A DNA stretch of 64,000 nt from Hyparrhenia diplandra (GCA_015847255.1 JADLZK010002627.1:1-64000), one strand, 5' to 3'. Shown: positions 10,194 to 21,439, numbered from the stretch's first letter. Numbers and translations: made by a program. Notes: generated by a model not told the origin, from the sequence alone.

Positions 10194-11924
10194 TCATATG
10201 AATGTTTTCACCTTCGCACTTATCCTGTAGCAAAATCTGGTCAGAAAAAACGTGTGTTAAAAAACTCCGAAATCTTGGGGATGGTTTTCTGGCGAAGTAA
10301 AATCCCAACAATACATGATTTCCAAAAAAATTGTCAACTACAAAGTTATATAACTTTTCGTGATCTACAACCTTAGTTCTGGTCAGGTCTTTGTCAAAGA
10401 TCATTTATTTGGATATTTGAATTTTAATAACTATTTGGCGCCCATTTTTTGAGGCGGTTGTAGGTCGAGGCGCCTGTACAAACAAGTTATAGGAGCTCCT
10501 GGTTCGGGAGCCATCGCTATAATGCCATATGTAGAGTTGGGCTGAAAATACCATCGATCCCTACATGCATTTCTAAAGATAGCTTGTTTTGGGAACCATT
10601 TTTAGAGGCGATTTAGATTAAACCACCTCTCAATAAAAAAAGAGGTGTCTCTGCAAATGTTTACAAGTACTTCGAAAACACTACTGTCGTATTGCTCCGT
10701 TTTTGCATTGCTCCATTTACTGTGTTGTGCAGAAGACTTCAGTGTCTGGAGAAGAGCTCCCATACTCCCAGAGTCCCAGTCCACGTCAATTCAATATGAG
10801 AAGAGCTCTGTTACAGTATTCTGGTTACCTCACAGGATACATGATTTCATAATCCCAAGCCTTGACTTTCCTTTATTTTATAATATATACTTTGAAATAA
10901 TTAGGTAGAAAAGTTTGGCCAAAAAAGTAAATAAATCTCGAGCATCATGGCTTGCCTCATCATCACCGATCATGTTATTCACAAGAGTTGTTTAAATCTC
11001 TGGCTCACAGTTCTTCCCGTCAACATTTTTATTGTAATGAAAATGCGTTCTCAAGATGAAAGTTCTCTACTTCTATCAATAAGATAGTTGCAGACACTTA
11101 TTTAAGCTTCTTATTTATAAAAATGCACATGTCTGTGTTTGTCCACACTAAAATATCTACAAAAAAAAAATAAAGCAACAAGTGTGTCACAAAGTTACGT
11201 CATACACTTAGCGTTGGGATGTTGGCTTACAAAATACAAGTTACAAGTTAACCTCACGATCACTCTACGTGTGGGATCTATCCTATTGATCACAATTTAG
11301 CGTTGGTATCCATCTCTTTCTCTCTCTATATATGTTGCTTCAGCAAAGTCTAAGACAGATTTCTGCTTAGGGTAGATTATCAAAGTGCTCCTAAATATTG
11401 CAGTGGTTTTTTTTTTTTTGACGAAAATATTGCAGTGGTTCCATCTTGTTTGCTCCACTAATAAATGGGAAATGACTCAGCCTTCCGAATTTGTAATCGT
11501 ACTATAGGCAAATAAGACTCACCATTGCGGTGTGTACCAGCCAATTACACTTTTTGTGGTGTGTCCTCCAACAAAATTTGCCTTTTGAATGATCTCGGAT
11601 GGAGAAACGACAAAAACCACATATGTTGAAGAGTTACAAAACTTTGTTGTTGACAACTTTTATTTAGAAATCAGTTATCTAAGAAAAATTATGTTTGGGT
11701 TTCTCACATTTAAAATTCATTCTTTTTTATTACCTTGGATAAAGAATCGACCAAAACCAAAGTTATAGTACTTGGCTACATCTACAACATTATAGTTGAA
11801 AACCTTTTATTTGAATCTGTTTAATATTCAAAATAACCATTTCAAAATTGGTTGGAATACCCATTCAAGATCTTACCACTAGAAACCTTCCAAAAGCAAG
11901 CAGAATCTAGGTCACAACAGAGTT
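10194..11924. other. Intergenic; CACTA-like scraps and a minimal retroinsertion
   Basis: No gene seen. About 10430-10640 has GAGGCGGTTGTAGG and GAGGCGATTTAG motifs like CACTA subterminal repeats. The minimal insertion at 11393-11440 is listed separately. Confidence 0.4.
11393..11440 (-). repeat. 16-bp retroposon tail with 16-bp target duplication
   Basis: AAATATTGCAGTGGTT occurs at 11393-11408 and 11425-11440. Between them are only 16 bases: a poly(T) run followed by GACGA. On the minus strand this reads TCGTC plus poly(A), like the end of a LINE or SINE. Confidence 0.65.
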
Positions 11925-12945
11925 ATCTCCAAGAGTGGTTGGAAATGTATTTCTACAGAGGTACCTGCTTAATACTCCAACCAAGCTTGCTGTGTAGCAT
12001 GGAGAAGACCTATTTCAGGCCGCATTGGCAACCATTACTGGAGCATACCTCTGTAGCTCAATGTGACGTGAACTAGGGTTTTGGTCATTCCTACTTATAT
12101 ATATACCTCCCATTTCTTCCTATGAGTGACAAACTTCAGTATTACCGATGCATGAGTTTCAATTTGTAAGTAACTACTGACTGAGTATTCTAAGCTCACA
12201 AAACAAATGAGAGAATTAAAAATACAGTAGTTACAATGCTAGAGCTTATCCGTATTGATTGGTGTGTGCTCTAAAGTCTATACTGACCAAGCGATGGAGC
12301 AGTGAATCTGGACATAAGAAACTGATACCTTTAGTTCAAGTACAAGTTGCCATTTGATGCCCTCAGCGGATAACTATTGCCGCACAAGCTGTCAAAACGA
12401 CAGCCCACTGCACTGCTACTTTGATATTATAGTCTTTGCTGATGGAATCAGAATGGCGTTTAGATCATGTGCTCAGAAAGTATGTCTTCAAAGCATTTGG
12501 AGCAAGAGGTAGTGTCAGCATTTTGGTTCACGTGCTTTCTTTAACTTACCCACGAAAACGTGAGAACTCATGGATCTCCCTCCACTTGAAAACAGATGCA
12601 TGTATCTCTGACGTGGGAAATGACGCATGCATCGCTGACGTGAAACTATGAATCTGTACACAGAGAAGGTGATACCTTACATAAGTAAGGCAAATAAGTT
12701 GTCACCATGATGCTCCCAGAGATTCCGGCACACAGAAATGTTGCAAACCACCATGCTAACTTGTCCTGTTTTGACCGATTTGCATAGAGACCAGCTCTCC
12801 AAAATCTATCCTAGATTGAGCTGACATAGACTATATGTATAGAGAAGACCTACCCAGCAGTTCAAACCGTCATAAAAAAATAGGCTGCTCAAACTTTTCT
12901 GGTACCTATTGTAGGATATGTCTGGGCACAACTAATGTAATATTT
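11925..12945 (+). repeat. Promoter-like module, copy 1
   Basis: This copy shares ordered blocks with the others: a CGATGCATGAGTTTCAA block, TTAAAAATACAGTAGTTACAA, a GAATCTGGACATAAGAAACTG block, a 27-bp repeat pair at about 12593-12650, TTTTGACCGATTTGCATAG, then a TATA-like ACTATATGTATAGAGAAGACC. The upstream part (11925-12065) also matches 60825-60930. No coding frame. It is followed by a downstream module at 13174. Confidence 0.7.
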
Positions 12946-12956
12946 TTTATTAGACA

Positions 12957-13130
12957 AGTACTCGATTCATCCCAAATTACAAGACGATTGTCTTTTTTGA
13001 CACAAAGTTTGATCACTCGTCTTATTCAAATTTTTTACAAAATATCGATTCTTTTGTCATGGCTTGGTTTATTAATAAAAGTTCTTCAATAATGACTTAA
13101 ATTTGATTATGTTTGTACAAATTTTCTGAA
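12957..13130. repeat. Mariner/Stowaway-like MITE fragment
   Basis: TCCCAAATTACAAGACGATTG, a following TTTGATCACTC-like stretch and CTTCAATAATGACTTAAATTTG resemble the common grass TCCCAAATTATAAG repeat. A homologous segment lies at 17038-17215 in the same place relative to copy 4 of the module, so the insertion predates their duplication. Confidence 0.5.
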
Positions 13131-13173
13131 TCAGAAGAGCGGTCACACCAGTTTTATATATCCTGATACATAG

Positions 13174-13610
13174 ATGTCCCATGTCCGAGAAGCACACACC
13201 GAAGATGCAACTTGCCGAAACTATATGGGCTTGTTAAGCTTGGAGGAAGTCAAGACCCACTTGGTCAGCAGCAAAGAATTTGAGGAGAATTTGAGGAGGC
13301 ATGCACCAGTCACACACAGCTACAAGAAAGGCGATCATCTAGCTACTGGCAGCCGACATGTATTCTTCAACTGCATAAATATTGGATGTTCTGTACTTTA
13401 AAAGCATGTTGCGTTGCTTTCAGTGTTTTTGTCCCCCTATCTCTTTTGAGGTCTTGTTTCAGCATAAGAGGTGCACCCTCGATCTTCAAATAATGTACCT
13501 GTCGACTATGCAAGTATGCTACCCACACGATATCATCTCAAAATACATCTTCAACATTGGAACATATCGCTTGCTTATACAGGTTGGAGGTAAAATATTA
13601 CTGGCTTAGG
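13174..13610 (+). repeat. Downstream (exon-like) module, copy 1
   Basis: Blocks shared with 15010-15735 and 20080-20490: GATGCAACTTGCCGAAACT, GGAAGTCAAGACCCACTTGG, CAGCAAAGAATTTGAGGAG, CAACTGCATAAATATT, CTTTCAGTGTTTTTGTCC and TGGAC/TCGACTATGCAAGTA. It could be a transcribed exon of a decayed gene. The short frame containing EEVKTHLVSSKEFEE is partly conserved but not recognisable as a family. Confidence 0.5.
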
Positions 13611-13669
13611 TCATATAGCTGGTTCAAAGGCCTAGACTTTATTGCTGATTGAAAGGCCTAGTAAGTATT

Positions 13670-14500
13670 TTCAATGCATAACCTTCAACTTGTAAGCAAT
13701 TGCTGAATAAGTATTCTGGACCCATGAGTTTCAGAACAAATGGGATACAATTAAAAATACAGTAGTTATACAATGCTAGAGCTTATCCGTATCGATCGCT
13801 GGACTAAACTGACCAGGCTGGCTAGTTACATACTGACAACTCGGAGATGAAGGCGACGCCATGCCATGGAGCAGTGAATCTGTACATAGAGAAACTGATA
13901 CCTTTAGTTCAAGACTTAAAGGACAAGTTGCAGTGAGATGCACTCAGCAGAGACTATGGCCACACAACCTATCAAAACGCGACAGGCCAACTGCTTGATA
14001 TTTTAGTCTTTGCTGATGGAATCAGAATGGCATTTAGATCATCTGCTCAAAAAGTATGTTTCTGAGTTTCCAAAACGCATTTGGAGCAAAGAGGTATAGA
14101 GTCAGCATTTTGGTCCACTTGCTTTCTTTAGCTTACCCACGAAAATATGAGAACTCAAGACCTCCCTCCAATTGAAAACTGATGCATGCATCGCTGACGT
14201 GGAAACTGATGCATGCATCGCTGACGTGGAAACTGATGCATGAATTGCTGATGTGGAACTATGAATCTGTACATAGAGAAGCTGATACCGTATACTTAAG
14301 TAAAGCAAATAAGTTGTCACGATGATGCTCCCAGAGATTCCGGCACACAGAATGTTGCAAACCACCATGCTAACTTGTCCTGCTTTGATCGATTTGCATA
14401 GAGACCAGCTCTCCAAAATCTATCCTAGATTGAGCTGACGTAGACTATATATATATAGAGAGAGAAGTCCTGCCTAGCAGTTCCAAGCGTCAATAAAAAT
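13670..14500 (+). repeat. Promoter-like module, copy 2, with triple 27-bp repeat
   Basis: Same block order as copy 1. Three direct copies of a 27-bp unit start at 14181, 14208 and 14235. A TATA-like ACTATATATATATAGAGAG lies near 14443-14461. Confidence 0.7.
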
Positions 14501-14519
14501 AGGCTGCTCAAAATTTCCC

Positions 14520-14775
14520 AGCGATACCGTACTTGGAAGTCTTGAGCTAAAGGTACCAGTTTCTCTATATGTACAGATTCACTGCTCCATGGCATGACGT
14601 GCACTCGTCTCCAAGTTGTTAGTATGTAACTTGCCAACTTGTTCAGTTTTGTCCAGCGATCGATACGGATAAGCTCTAGCGTTGTAACTACTGCATTTTT
14701 AATTGTTTCCCATTTGTTTCGAAACTCGTGCTCCAGAATACTCATTCAACAGTTGCTTACAAGTTGACTCTTATG
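14520..14775 (-). repeat. Inverted partial copy of the promoter-like module
   Basis: Read on the minus strand this matches 13680-13930: GAGCTTATCCGTATCGATCG, CCATGGAGCAGTGAATCTGT and the AACAAATGGGA..CAATTAAAAAT block. By eye the match is well above 80 percent over about 250 bp. With copy 2 it makes a fold-back with about 600 bp between the arms. Confidence 0.7.
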
Positions 14776-14809
14776 CATTATCGCAAACTAACTGACAGGT
14801 TATATTATC

Positions 14810-15845
14810 ATGTTTTGACCGATTTGCATACAAATCACCAGCTCTCCAAATCTATCCTAGATTGAACTGACGTGGACTGTATATATAGAGAAGACCTGTC
14901 CAGCAGTTCCAGCCATCAATAAAAATTGGCTGCTCAAAACTTACATTGTTGTATGCTATATATATCTTGGCACAACCAATGTACATTGCTACAATCACCA
15001 GATTTTTATACACACATTTGGTTTGCTAGAGAAGTTGCAATTTCCCGAAACTCTGGGCATAAGCTTGGAGGAATTAGTCAAGACTCAATTTGTTAGAAGC
15101 AAAGAATTTGAGACTAAGTCAGTCATCATTTGTAGCGGTGGTTCTAGGCGATATGTAGCCGCGGTTTTGCCAACTGCCACTAAGCAACCACGGCTAAAAT
15201 TCTTGATTTGTAGGGGTGGTTCAAGATTCATAGGGGCGGCTGAATATTGAGCCACCCCTACCAATCAATTTTCAGAAATCACAGGAAAAAGGAAAAAAAA
15301 CTATGGGCATAAGCTTGGTGGAAGACAAGACCCAATTGGTCAGCCTCAAAGAATTTGAGAAGGCACCAGTCACATACAGCTACAAGGAAGGCGATCATCT
15401 ACCGGCCACTGCAAGGGAGATTAAAGAATTCCCGACATTGTATTCATCAATTGCATAACATTACATTAGGTTGCCGTGCTTTCAGTGTTCTTGTCCCAGT
15501 ACTGTTTTTCAAATATTCAAAGAGAGATCCACTAGGTCAAATTTGATGCAGTTGTTTCAGCATCAGAGGCGCGGCCTGGATCTTCAAATATTGTACCCGT
15601 GGACTATGCAAGTACGGTACCCACACAATTATCTCAAATACATCTTCGCATTTGAACATATTCGTGTGTCGTTTATACAATTTTGGGGTAAAGTATTGCT
15701 GATTGAAAGGCCTACGTCATATAGCTATGCTTAACCAGGACTAATTTGCATTAGACATTATGAGTGCAGATTCCGTATGTCCTCACGGATATCAAACTTG
15801 TAGAATCATGTATCCAGATGTGGGAGTCAGAGAGAAGGGAACTTT
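14810..15845 (+). repeat. Partial promoter module plus downstream module, copy 2
   Basis: TTTTGACCGATTTGCATACA and a TATATATAGAGAAGACC box (14879-14896) lead into a second downstream module (15010-15735) with GAAACTCTGGGCATAAGCTT. A CACTA-like fold-back (about 15125-15285, GTAGGGGTGG / CCACCCCTAC) interrupts it. The tail ends with AGATGTGGGAGTCAGAGAGA, as at 20915. Confidence 0.6.
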
Positions 15846-15989
15846 GTCAGAGAGAAGGGAACTGTGCTAAATCACTAGAGGGGTTGGAGGCATGACATTC
15901 ATAAGTGGGTAGAGAACCCCCCCCCCCCCCAGGGGAGCAAGGGGATCCCCGTGTGCGCTGCCCAGTGCTCTGCGTGCACTTGTTGACTA

Positions 15990-16480
15990 GTGAGTGAGGA
16001 TTTTCTTTTCGAAAGCATTCATTGCACATTCTTCATTAAGTAGAAGTCAGAATTTTACATGCTACAGGAAGTGGTATGGCGTGGGGCCTTACACATCTTG
16101 AAGTGAACACTAAATACAAGGAACCGACTAGCGGTGGAGTAGGATCGGCGTACTAAAGGAAGAACCGTTGCGTGACGTTGGCGAGCGAGCATGGCGCTTC
16201 AAGCAACAAGCCCTGTGAGCAGTGCTACAGCCGTAGCCCACACCAATCCAGGTGGCTGCCTCGTCGAGTATGGCCGTGGCTAGGTCGTGCAGAGACACTG
16301 AATGGTGAATGGTTGCGCTCCTTCCATAGACTCCAAGTAACAAGCTGGACCAGGGAATTGAAGCTTCTAAGAATCGTCTGCGGGAGCTGCTTCTCTCGGA
16401 CAACCACTAGTCCCGTAGGAGGGAGTCTTGCTGTGGGGGTGTGGCGATCGATGCCATGGTGAGGAGCAAGGGAGACCAAA
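15990..16480 (-). mobile_element. LINE 3' end (reverse transcriptase C-terminal tail)
   Basis: On the minus strand one frame reads FNSLVQLVTWSLWKERNHSP and another DEAATWIGVGYGCS, in the order and spacing found at the C terminus of plant L1-type reverse transcriptases. The 3' end has CTTCTACTTAATGAAGAATG, the reverse of CATTAAGTAGAAG. Frame changes show it is dead. A 14-base C run lies just outside, near 15910-15930. Confidence 0.6.
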
Positions 16481-16496
16481 CCTCACGAAAGACGTT

Positions 16497-17035
16497 TAGA
16501 TATTATAGTCTTTGCTGATGAAATCAGAATGGCGTTTAGATCATCTGCTCAGAAAGTATGTCCTTGAAGTTTCAAAATATTTGGAGCAGAAGGTAGTGTC
16601 AGCGTTTTGGTTCACGTGCTTTCTTTAACTTACCCACGAAAACGTGAGAACTCAAGATCTCCCTCCACTTGAAAACTGATGCATGTATCGCTGACGTTGA
16701 AAATGATGCATGTATCGCTGACGTGGAACTATGAATCTGTACATAGAGAAGGTGATACTTTACATAAGTAAGGCAAATAAGTTGTCACGATGATGCTCCC
16801 AGAGATTCCGGCACACAGAATGTTGCAAACCACCATGCTAACTTGTCCTGTTTTGACCGATTTGCATAGAGACCAGCTGTCCAAAATCTATCCTAGATTG
16901 AGCTGACATCGACTATATGTATAGAGAAGACCTACCCAGCAGTTGCAACCGTCATTAAAAATAGGCTGCTCAAATTTTCCCGTTCCTATTGTAGGATATA
17001 TCTGGGCACAAGCAATGTAGTATCTTTTATTAGAT
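16497..17035 (+). repeat. Promoter-like module, copy 4
   Basis: Begins at the TTTAGATATTATAGTCTTTG block and continues through a 27-bp repeat pair (about 16677-16730), TTTTGACCGATTTGCATAG and ACTATATGTATAGAGAAGACC. The upstream half is missing, replaced by the LINE fragment. Confidence 0.65.
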
Positions 17036-17249
17036 AGGTACTCAATCTATCCCAAATTATAGGACATTTGACTTTTTTATATAAAGCTTGACGACTCATC
17101 TTACTCAAAAATTATTGTGAAATATCACTTGTTTGGCCATGGTTTGGTTTATCAATGAAAATTCTTCAATAATGACTTAAATTTGACTATGTTTGCACTA
17201 ATTTTTTGAATAAGACCAGTGGTCACACCAGTTTTATATAACCTTATTA

Positions 17250-17530
17250 CGTTTGCAGGAAGTCAAGACCCACTTGGTCAGCAGCAAAGAATTTGAGGAG
17301 GCATGCACCAGTCACACACAGGTACATGTCAGCTTCTGTATGGAGGTTATTATCCTTATGTGTTACTGCATTTGGTCAATCAGGAATGATGCTATTTTTA
17401 GAGATATCCCACCAGCTGATTGCTTAAGATGCCTTGAACTATTTAGGCATACGTTTGGTCAACTCTTGTGGAGAACCAAGAATTTTTTTTCCAGATACCG
17501 AATTATGGCTAGAGTAGCTTGTCTAATTAG
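17250..17530 (+). mobile_element. Truncated downstream module fused to a LINE tail
   Basis: AGGAAGTCAAGACCCACTTGG to about 17325 belongs to the downstream module. It runs into a frame reading CYCIWSIRNDAIFRDIPP, typical of the zinc-binding tail of plant LINE reverse transcriptase. This is the plus strand, opposite to the other LINE fragments here. Confidence 0.5.
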
Positions 17531-17555
17531 GCTGATCTTTTTTGTTTCTTTCTTT

Positions 17556-17790
17556 CACTACTTCAAAAGGCTACTATGGGAGCGCCTCCCTTTTTTATTA
17601 GGGGCGGTTTTTGTTTTGAGCCGCCCCTACTGTGGACATGTTACGAGCCGCCCCTACAGTGACCATAGTAGGGGCGGTTTTTGTTTTGAGCCGCCCCTAC
17701 TAATAGCAGTGGCGGTTCAATATCCAGCCGACCCTAATGTGGTCCACAGTAGGGGTGGCTCTATATTGAGGCGCCCCTATAGTGGTTTAC
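17556..17790. mobile_element. CACTA-type terminal fold-back
   Basis: Starts CACTACTTCAAAAGG and ends CCCCTATAGTG. Between are inverted and direct copies of AGGGGCGGTTTTTGTTTTGA and GAGCCGCCCCTAC, the classic subterminal repeats of grass CACTA elements. No target duplication was found, so it may be a relic. Confidence 0.55.
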
Positions 17791-18119
17791 GGAATTTTAA
17801 AATAAAACACTAAAAATTTAAATTTCGTGAACGACCTCGGATGGGAAAATTACCTAAATAAAAGATATAGATCTTGAAAAGTTATGAATCTTTGTTGTTG
17901 ACCACTTTTTCATTTGACTTTATTTGATGCCTCAAAAATTGACTTTATTTGGCGCCTTTCCCCACTGATGTGGGGGAATCTTACCAGAGCTGTAGAGGAT
18001 GACGAGGCGGCATTTATACGCTCTGGCGAGCGACATGGCCGTCTCCATGTCCTGGGGTCCTACAGCTCGACGTCAGTCTTCAGTGGCTCTCCTAGCCCTG
18101 CTGTGTAGATGTTCACTTG

Positions 18120-18891
18120 CTACTGCTCGTCCAGATGCCCGACGCAAGCCACATGCACCTGGAACGTCTCCGTGTACTTGTCGATGGTGCCGGTCTTGCG
18201 GAGCGATGCCAATTCGCCCAGCGGGTTGCGCCGTGTTGCTGGACCGAAGCGCTTGTTGACGTACTGGGCAAAGCATGCCCAATCCATCACCGCCTTCTCT
18301 TGAGATAGGTGTATGTAACACTGTTGTGCTCCTCCTGTCAGGTGGTGAGATGCATACCAGATTTGCTCGATTGCCAGCGTACCTTGCCCTCTGAAGAATT
18401 GCTCACATCGGTTGAGCCAGGGCAGCGGGTCCTCCTTGCCGTCGTATGTCGGGAATAACAACTTGTGCAGGCGAGGTGCGAGGCCCGGGAAGTGGTCTGG
18501 GGAATTACCGGCTGTAGGGGCGGGCGCCACCTGCGTGACCGCCAGGACTGGTGCTGGCGTCGGGGAGAGGATGCTGGTCAGCTTCGCCTCCACCTCGTCT
18601 ACCAACTGTGGAGCATCGGTAGAGGTGGGTTTGTCGTGGATGGTCTTGAGGAAGGCAAGGGCTGCCTCCTCCATGGCCGCCTTGATGCCGATCTTGATAG
18701 ACTTTATCTCCTTGCGCTTGCGTGCGTTCCTCCACTGGATCGGTACCGGAGAGGATGGCAACTTGATCGGCAAGAGAGTCGAGGCGGGTGTTGATCTTGT
18801 CGAACTTCATGGCTAGCGACTCCAGCAGCTTCTTGGAATCAGCGTCCATGGCGATGGTGGTGCGTGGATCGGGCTGGCCTCCGAGTACCAT
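18120..18891 (-). pseudogene. Ty3/gypsy gag fragment, frameshifted
   Basis: On the minus strand the N-terminal part (from 18891: MVLGGQPDPRTTIAMDADSK, then a SLADQVAILSG heptad-like stretch) is in a different frame from the rest (18773-18120). The second frame holds the capsid-like block KLLFPTYDGKEDPLPWLNRC followed by CEQFFRGQGTLAIEQIWYAS. This is the retrotransposon gag domain. At least one frameshift lies near 18740-18770. No protease or polymerase follows; sequence beyond 18110 is not gag. The element is truncated and non-functional. Confidence 0.75.
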
Positions 18892-18894
18892 GTG

Positions 18895-19371
18895 TCACAG
18901 CCGACTAGAGGAGGGGTGGCGGCGACGGCAGCGCCGACGGTGGCACGGCTAGGGCATGGGCGGGCGGGGCGCTGGGGAGAGAGGTGGGCGGTGGCGGCGG
19001 CTAGAGCAAAAGGCAGGGAAAATATTTCTTTATTGCTTGAATAATGAGATTACATCCTTCTTGATTATATAGCCCTCCTATAGCACTTGTAATGCAAGCG
19101 ATCTCTAGAGATTTCCTTATACATCGGAAGACCTTTTACAAGCAAACTCTTATTTATTTCCTAATAAGAGATTTCCTTATAGATCGGAATATCCCCTTCA
19201 CAAGCAAAAATCTATCCTTATCCTAATCAAACTCTTATTCTAATTACGAAAAAGATCGCTGGATGACGGCGGCAGGCGGTGGCGCGTGCGGCGCCAGGGG
19301 TGCCCCCTGCTGGCCCGGGCCTCTTTGGCCGATTTCGCCTTCTCTGGTCCCAATTCCTTGGGGTGTGATAA
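18895..19371 (-). mobile_element. 5' LTR/leader remnant of the gag element
   Basis: Lies directly upstream of gag on the minus strand. It contains repeated GATTTCCTTATA(C/G)ATCGGAA motifs and ends at the CCTTGGGGTGTGATA region. Promoter module copy 5 resumes at 19372, so this element interrupts or abuts it. Exact LTR ends were not resolved. Confidence 0.4.
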
Positions 19372-20065
19372 TGAGTTTCAGAACAAATGGGAGACAATTA
19401 AAAATACAGTAGTTATACAATAGAGCTTATCCGTATCGATCGCTGGACTAAACTGACCAGACTGGCTAGTTACATATATACTGACAAGTTGGAGACGAAG
19501 GCCACGCCATGCCATGGAGCAGTGAATCTGTACATAGAGAAACTGATACTGATACCTTTAGTTCAAGACTTAAAGTACAAGTTGCCGTGATGCACTCAGC
19601 ATATACTATGGCCGCACAACCTGTCAAAACGACAGGCCCACTGCTACATTGATATTTTAGTCTTTACCGATGGAAACATAATGGCGTTTACATCAACTGC
19701 TCAGAAAGTATGTTTTTGAAATTTTAAAACACATTTGGAGCAATAGGTAGAACTCAAGACGTCACTCCACTTGGAAACTGATGCATGCATCGCTGACGTG
19801 GAAACTGATGCATGCATCGCTGACGTTTAACTATGAAGTCACGATGATGCTCCCAGAGATTCCGGCACACAGAATGTTGCAAACCACCATGCTACCTTGT
19901 CCTGTTTTGACCGGTTTGTATAGAGTCCAGCTCCCAAAATCTATCCTAGATGAGCAGACGTGGACTATATATATACCTACTCAGCAGTTCCAACCTTCAC
20001 TAAAAATAGGCTGCTCAAAATTTTTCTGTGCCTATTGTAGGCCATATCTGGGAACAACCAATGTA
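19372..20065 (+). repeat. Promoter-like module, copy 5
   Basis: AGTTTCAGAACAAATGGGAG, TTAAAAATACAGTAGTTATA, the CTGTACATAGAGAAACTGAT block, two 27-bp repeats (about 19780-19830), TTTTGACCGGTTTGTATAG and an ACTATATATATACC box near 19964. Confidence 0.65.
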
Positions 20066-20079
20066 ATTTCTTTTAGACA

Positions 20080-20940
20080 AGTACATTGCTACAGTCACCA
20101 GTTTTACATACACACTTTTGGTTGGCTAGAGAAGATGCAACTTGCCGAAACTGTGGTCATAAGCTTGGCTGGAGGAAGTCAAGACCCACTTGGTCAGTCA
20201 CATGCAGCTACAAGAAATGCGATCATCTACTGGCCACCTCAAGGGAGATTAAAGAATTCCCGACATGCATGTATTCATCAACTGCATAAATATTACGTTC
20301 TGTACTGTAAAAGCAGGTTGCGGCGCTTTCAGTGTTCTTGTCCCCCTACCATTTTTCAAATATTCAAAGAGAGATCCATTTGGTCGAAGCAGTCTTTCTT
20401 CAGCATCAGAGGTGCGGCCTCGATCTTCAAATATTGGACCCGTGGACTATGCAAGTGCGCCACTCACACAATATTGTCTCAAATACATGTTCACATTGAG
20501 GGGGTGTTCACTTGGTGAAAAGTGCACCTAAAAAGTTCTACAGTACCTGTCACATCAAATCTTTTGACGCATAAATGGAGCATTAAATGTAGATAAATAC
20601 AAAAACTAATTGCATAGTTTGGCTGAAAAGTACAAGACGAATCTTTTGAGCCTAGTTAGTCCATGGTAGGATAATAATTACCAAATACAAACGAAAAGTG
20701 CTACAGTAGCCGAACCCAATATATTTCACCAACTAAACACCCCCTGAACATATCCGTTACTTATAGAACTTTGAGATAAAATATTGCTGATTGAAAGCCA
20801 AGAGGTCATATAGACGTGCTTAACTAAGACTTATTTGCGTTACACACATTATGAGCGCAGGTTATGTTACGTCCTGAAAGATATCAAACTTGTAGAATCA
20901 TGTATCGAGATGTGGGAGTCAGAGAGAAGGGAACTTTCTT
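20080..20940 (+). repeat. Downstream (exon-like) module, copy 3, split by a MITE
   Basis: Shared blocks from GATGCAACTTGCCGAAACTG to TGGACTATGCAAGTGCG, then the MITE at 20500-20744, then the tail TATTGCTGATTGAAAG and AGATGTGGGAGTCAGAGAGA. The MITE is absent from the other copies, so it came after the module duplicated. Confidence 0.55.
20500..20744. mobile_element. Tourist-like MITE, 245 bp
   Basis: Ends GGGGGTGTTCACTTGGTGAA and, inverted, GGGGGTGTTTAGTTGGTGAA. TGA flanks both sides (20497-20499, 20745-20747). The interior GACGAATCTTTTGAGCCTAG and TAGTCCATGGTAGGATAATA are hallmarks of a very common grass MITE. Confidence 0.85.
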
Positions 20941-20964
20941 GGATCAATGACATACTCACCATGC

Positions 20965-21130
20965 CAAGGTGGTCTTTGGTTAGATGGGCATTCTGGAGTT
21001 GGGACTAAAAAAAAGTCCCTTTTACACTATTTTTTGGGACTTTTAGTAAAAAGTCCCTAGAACCTCCTTCTTGAGTTTTTTTTTCTAAAAATACCTAGGA
21101 CTAAACTAGTTAACCAAAAACCCCCTAAAT
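20965..21130. mobile_element. Degenerate MITE
   Basis: Left TCTTTGGTTAGATGG and right CTAGTTAACCAAAAACCCCC are inverted. Inside are AAAAAGTCCCTTTTACACTA and its near-complement GGGACTTTTAGTAAAAAGTC. It resembles the GTTTGGTTCTAGGGAC-type grass MITEs. Confidence 0.5.
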
Positions 21131-21324
21131 CACTAGAGGGGGGGAGCTTTTCTTTCTCATCACTGGCGGTGGCTTCTTACTCTGTGATCCGACGAAGCGC
21201 AACATGTAGCATTGTAGCTAGCCCGCTTGCCAGGCAGGGGCCTAGCTAGCTGCAGACATGGCTCCTGCACCACCTTTTTGACCAAAGTTAGTAGAGAAAC
21301 CTCAACCAATTTTCTTATTTTTTT

Positions 21325-21430
21325 AGACCTGTATTATTCGCTCCCACGGAGAGTCGAACCCAGGGCTATTGGGTGCTAGTCAAGTGCTCTAACCAAGGCT
21401 GGATGCTCTTTTCCCACCTCGCCAGCCTTG
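21325..21430 (-). mobile_element. tRNA-derived SINE-like segment
   Basis: On the minus strand TTAGAGCACTTGACTAGC and GGGTTCGACTCTCCG sit like a pol III A-box/B-box pair, followed by an A-rich end. It does not fold into a full tRNA cloverleaf that I can see, so a SINE or tRNA relic is likelier than a tRNA gene. Confidence 0.45.
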
Positions 21431-21439
21431 GTAGGATCT

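Noticed and set aside
19781..20518. A 245-residue open frame
   Set aside because: It starts in the 27-bp repeats and runs through the TATA-like box and the exon-like module. The homologous modules are not open in this frame, so it is probably chance.
21325..21430. A tRNA gene
   Set aside because: The B-box-like part is good but I could not pair acceptor and anticodon stems; a SINE or relic is more likely.
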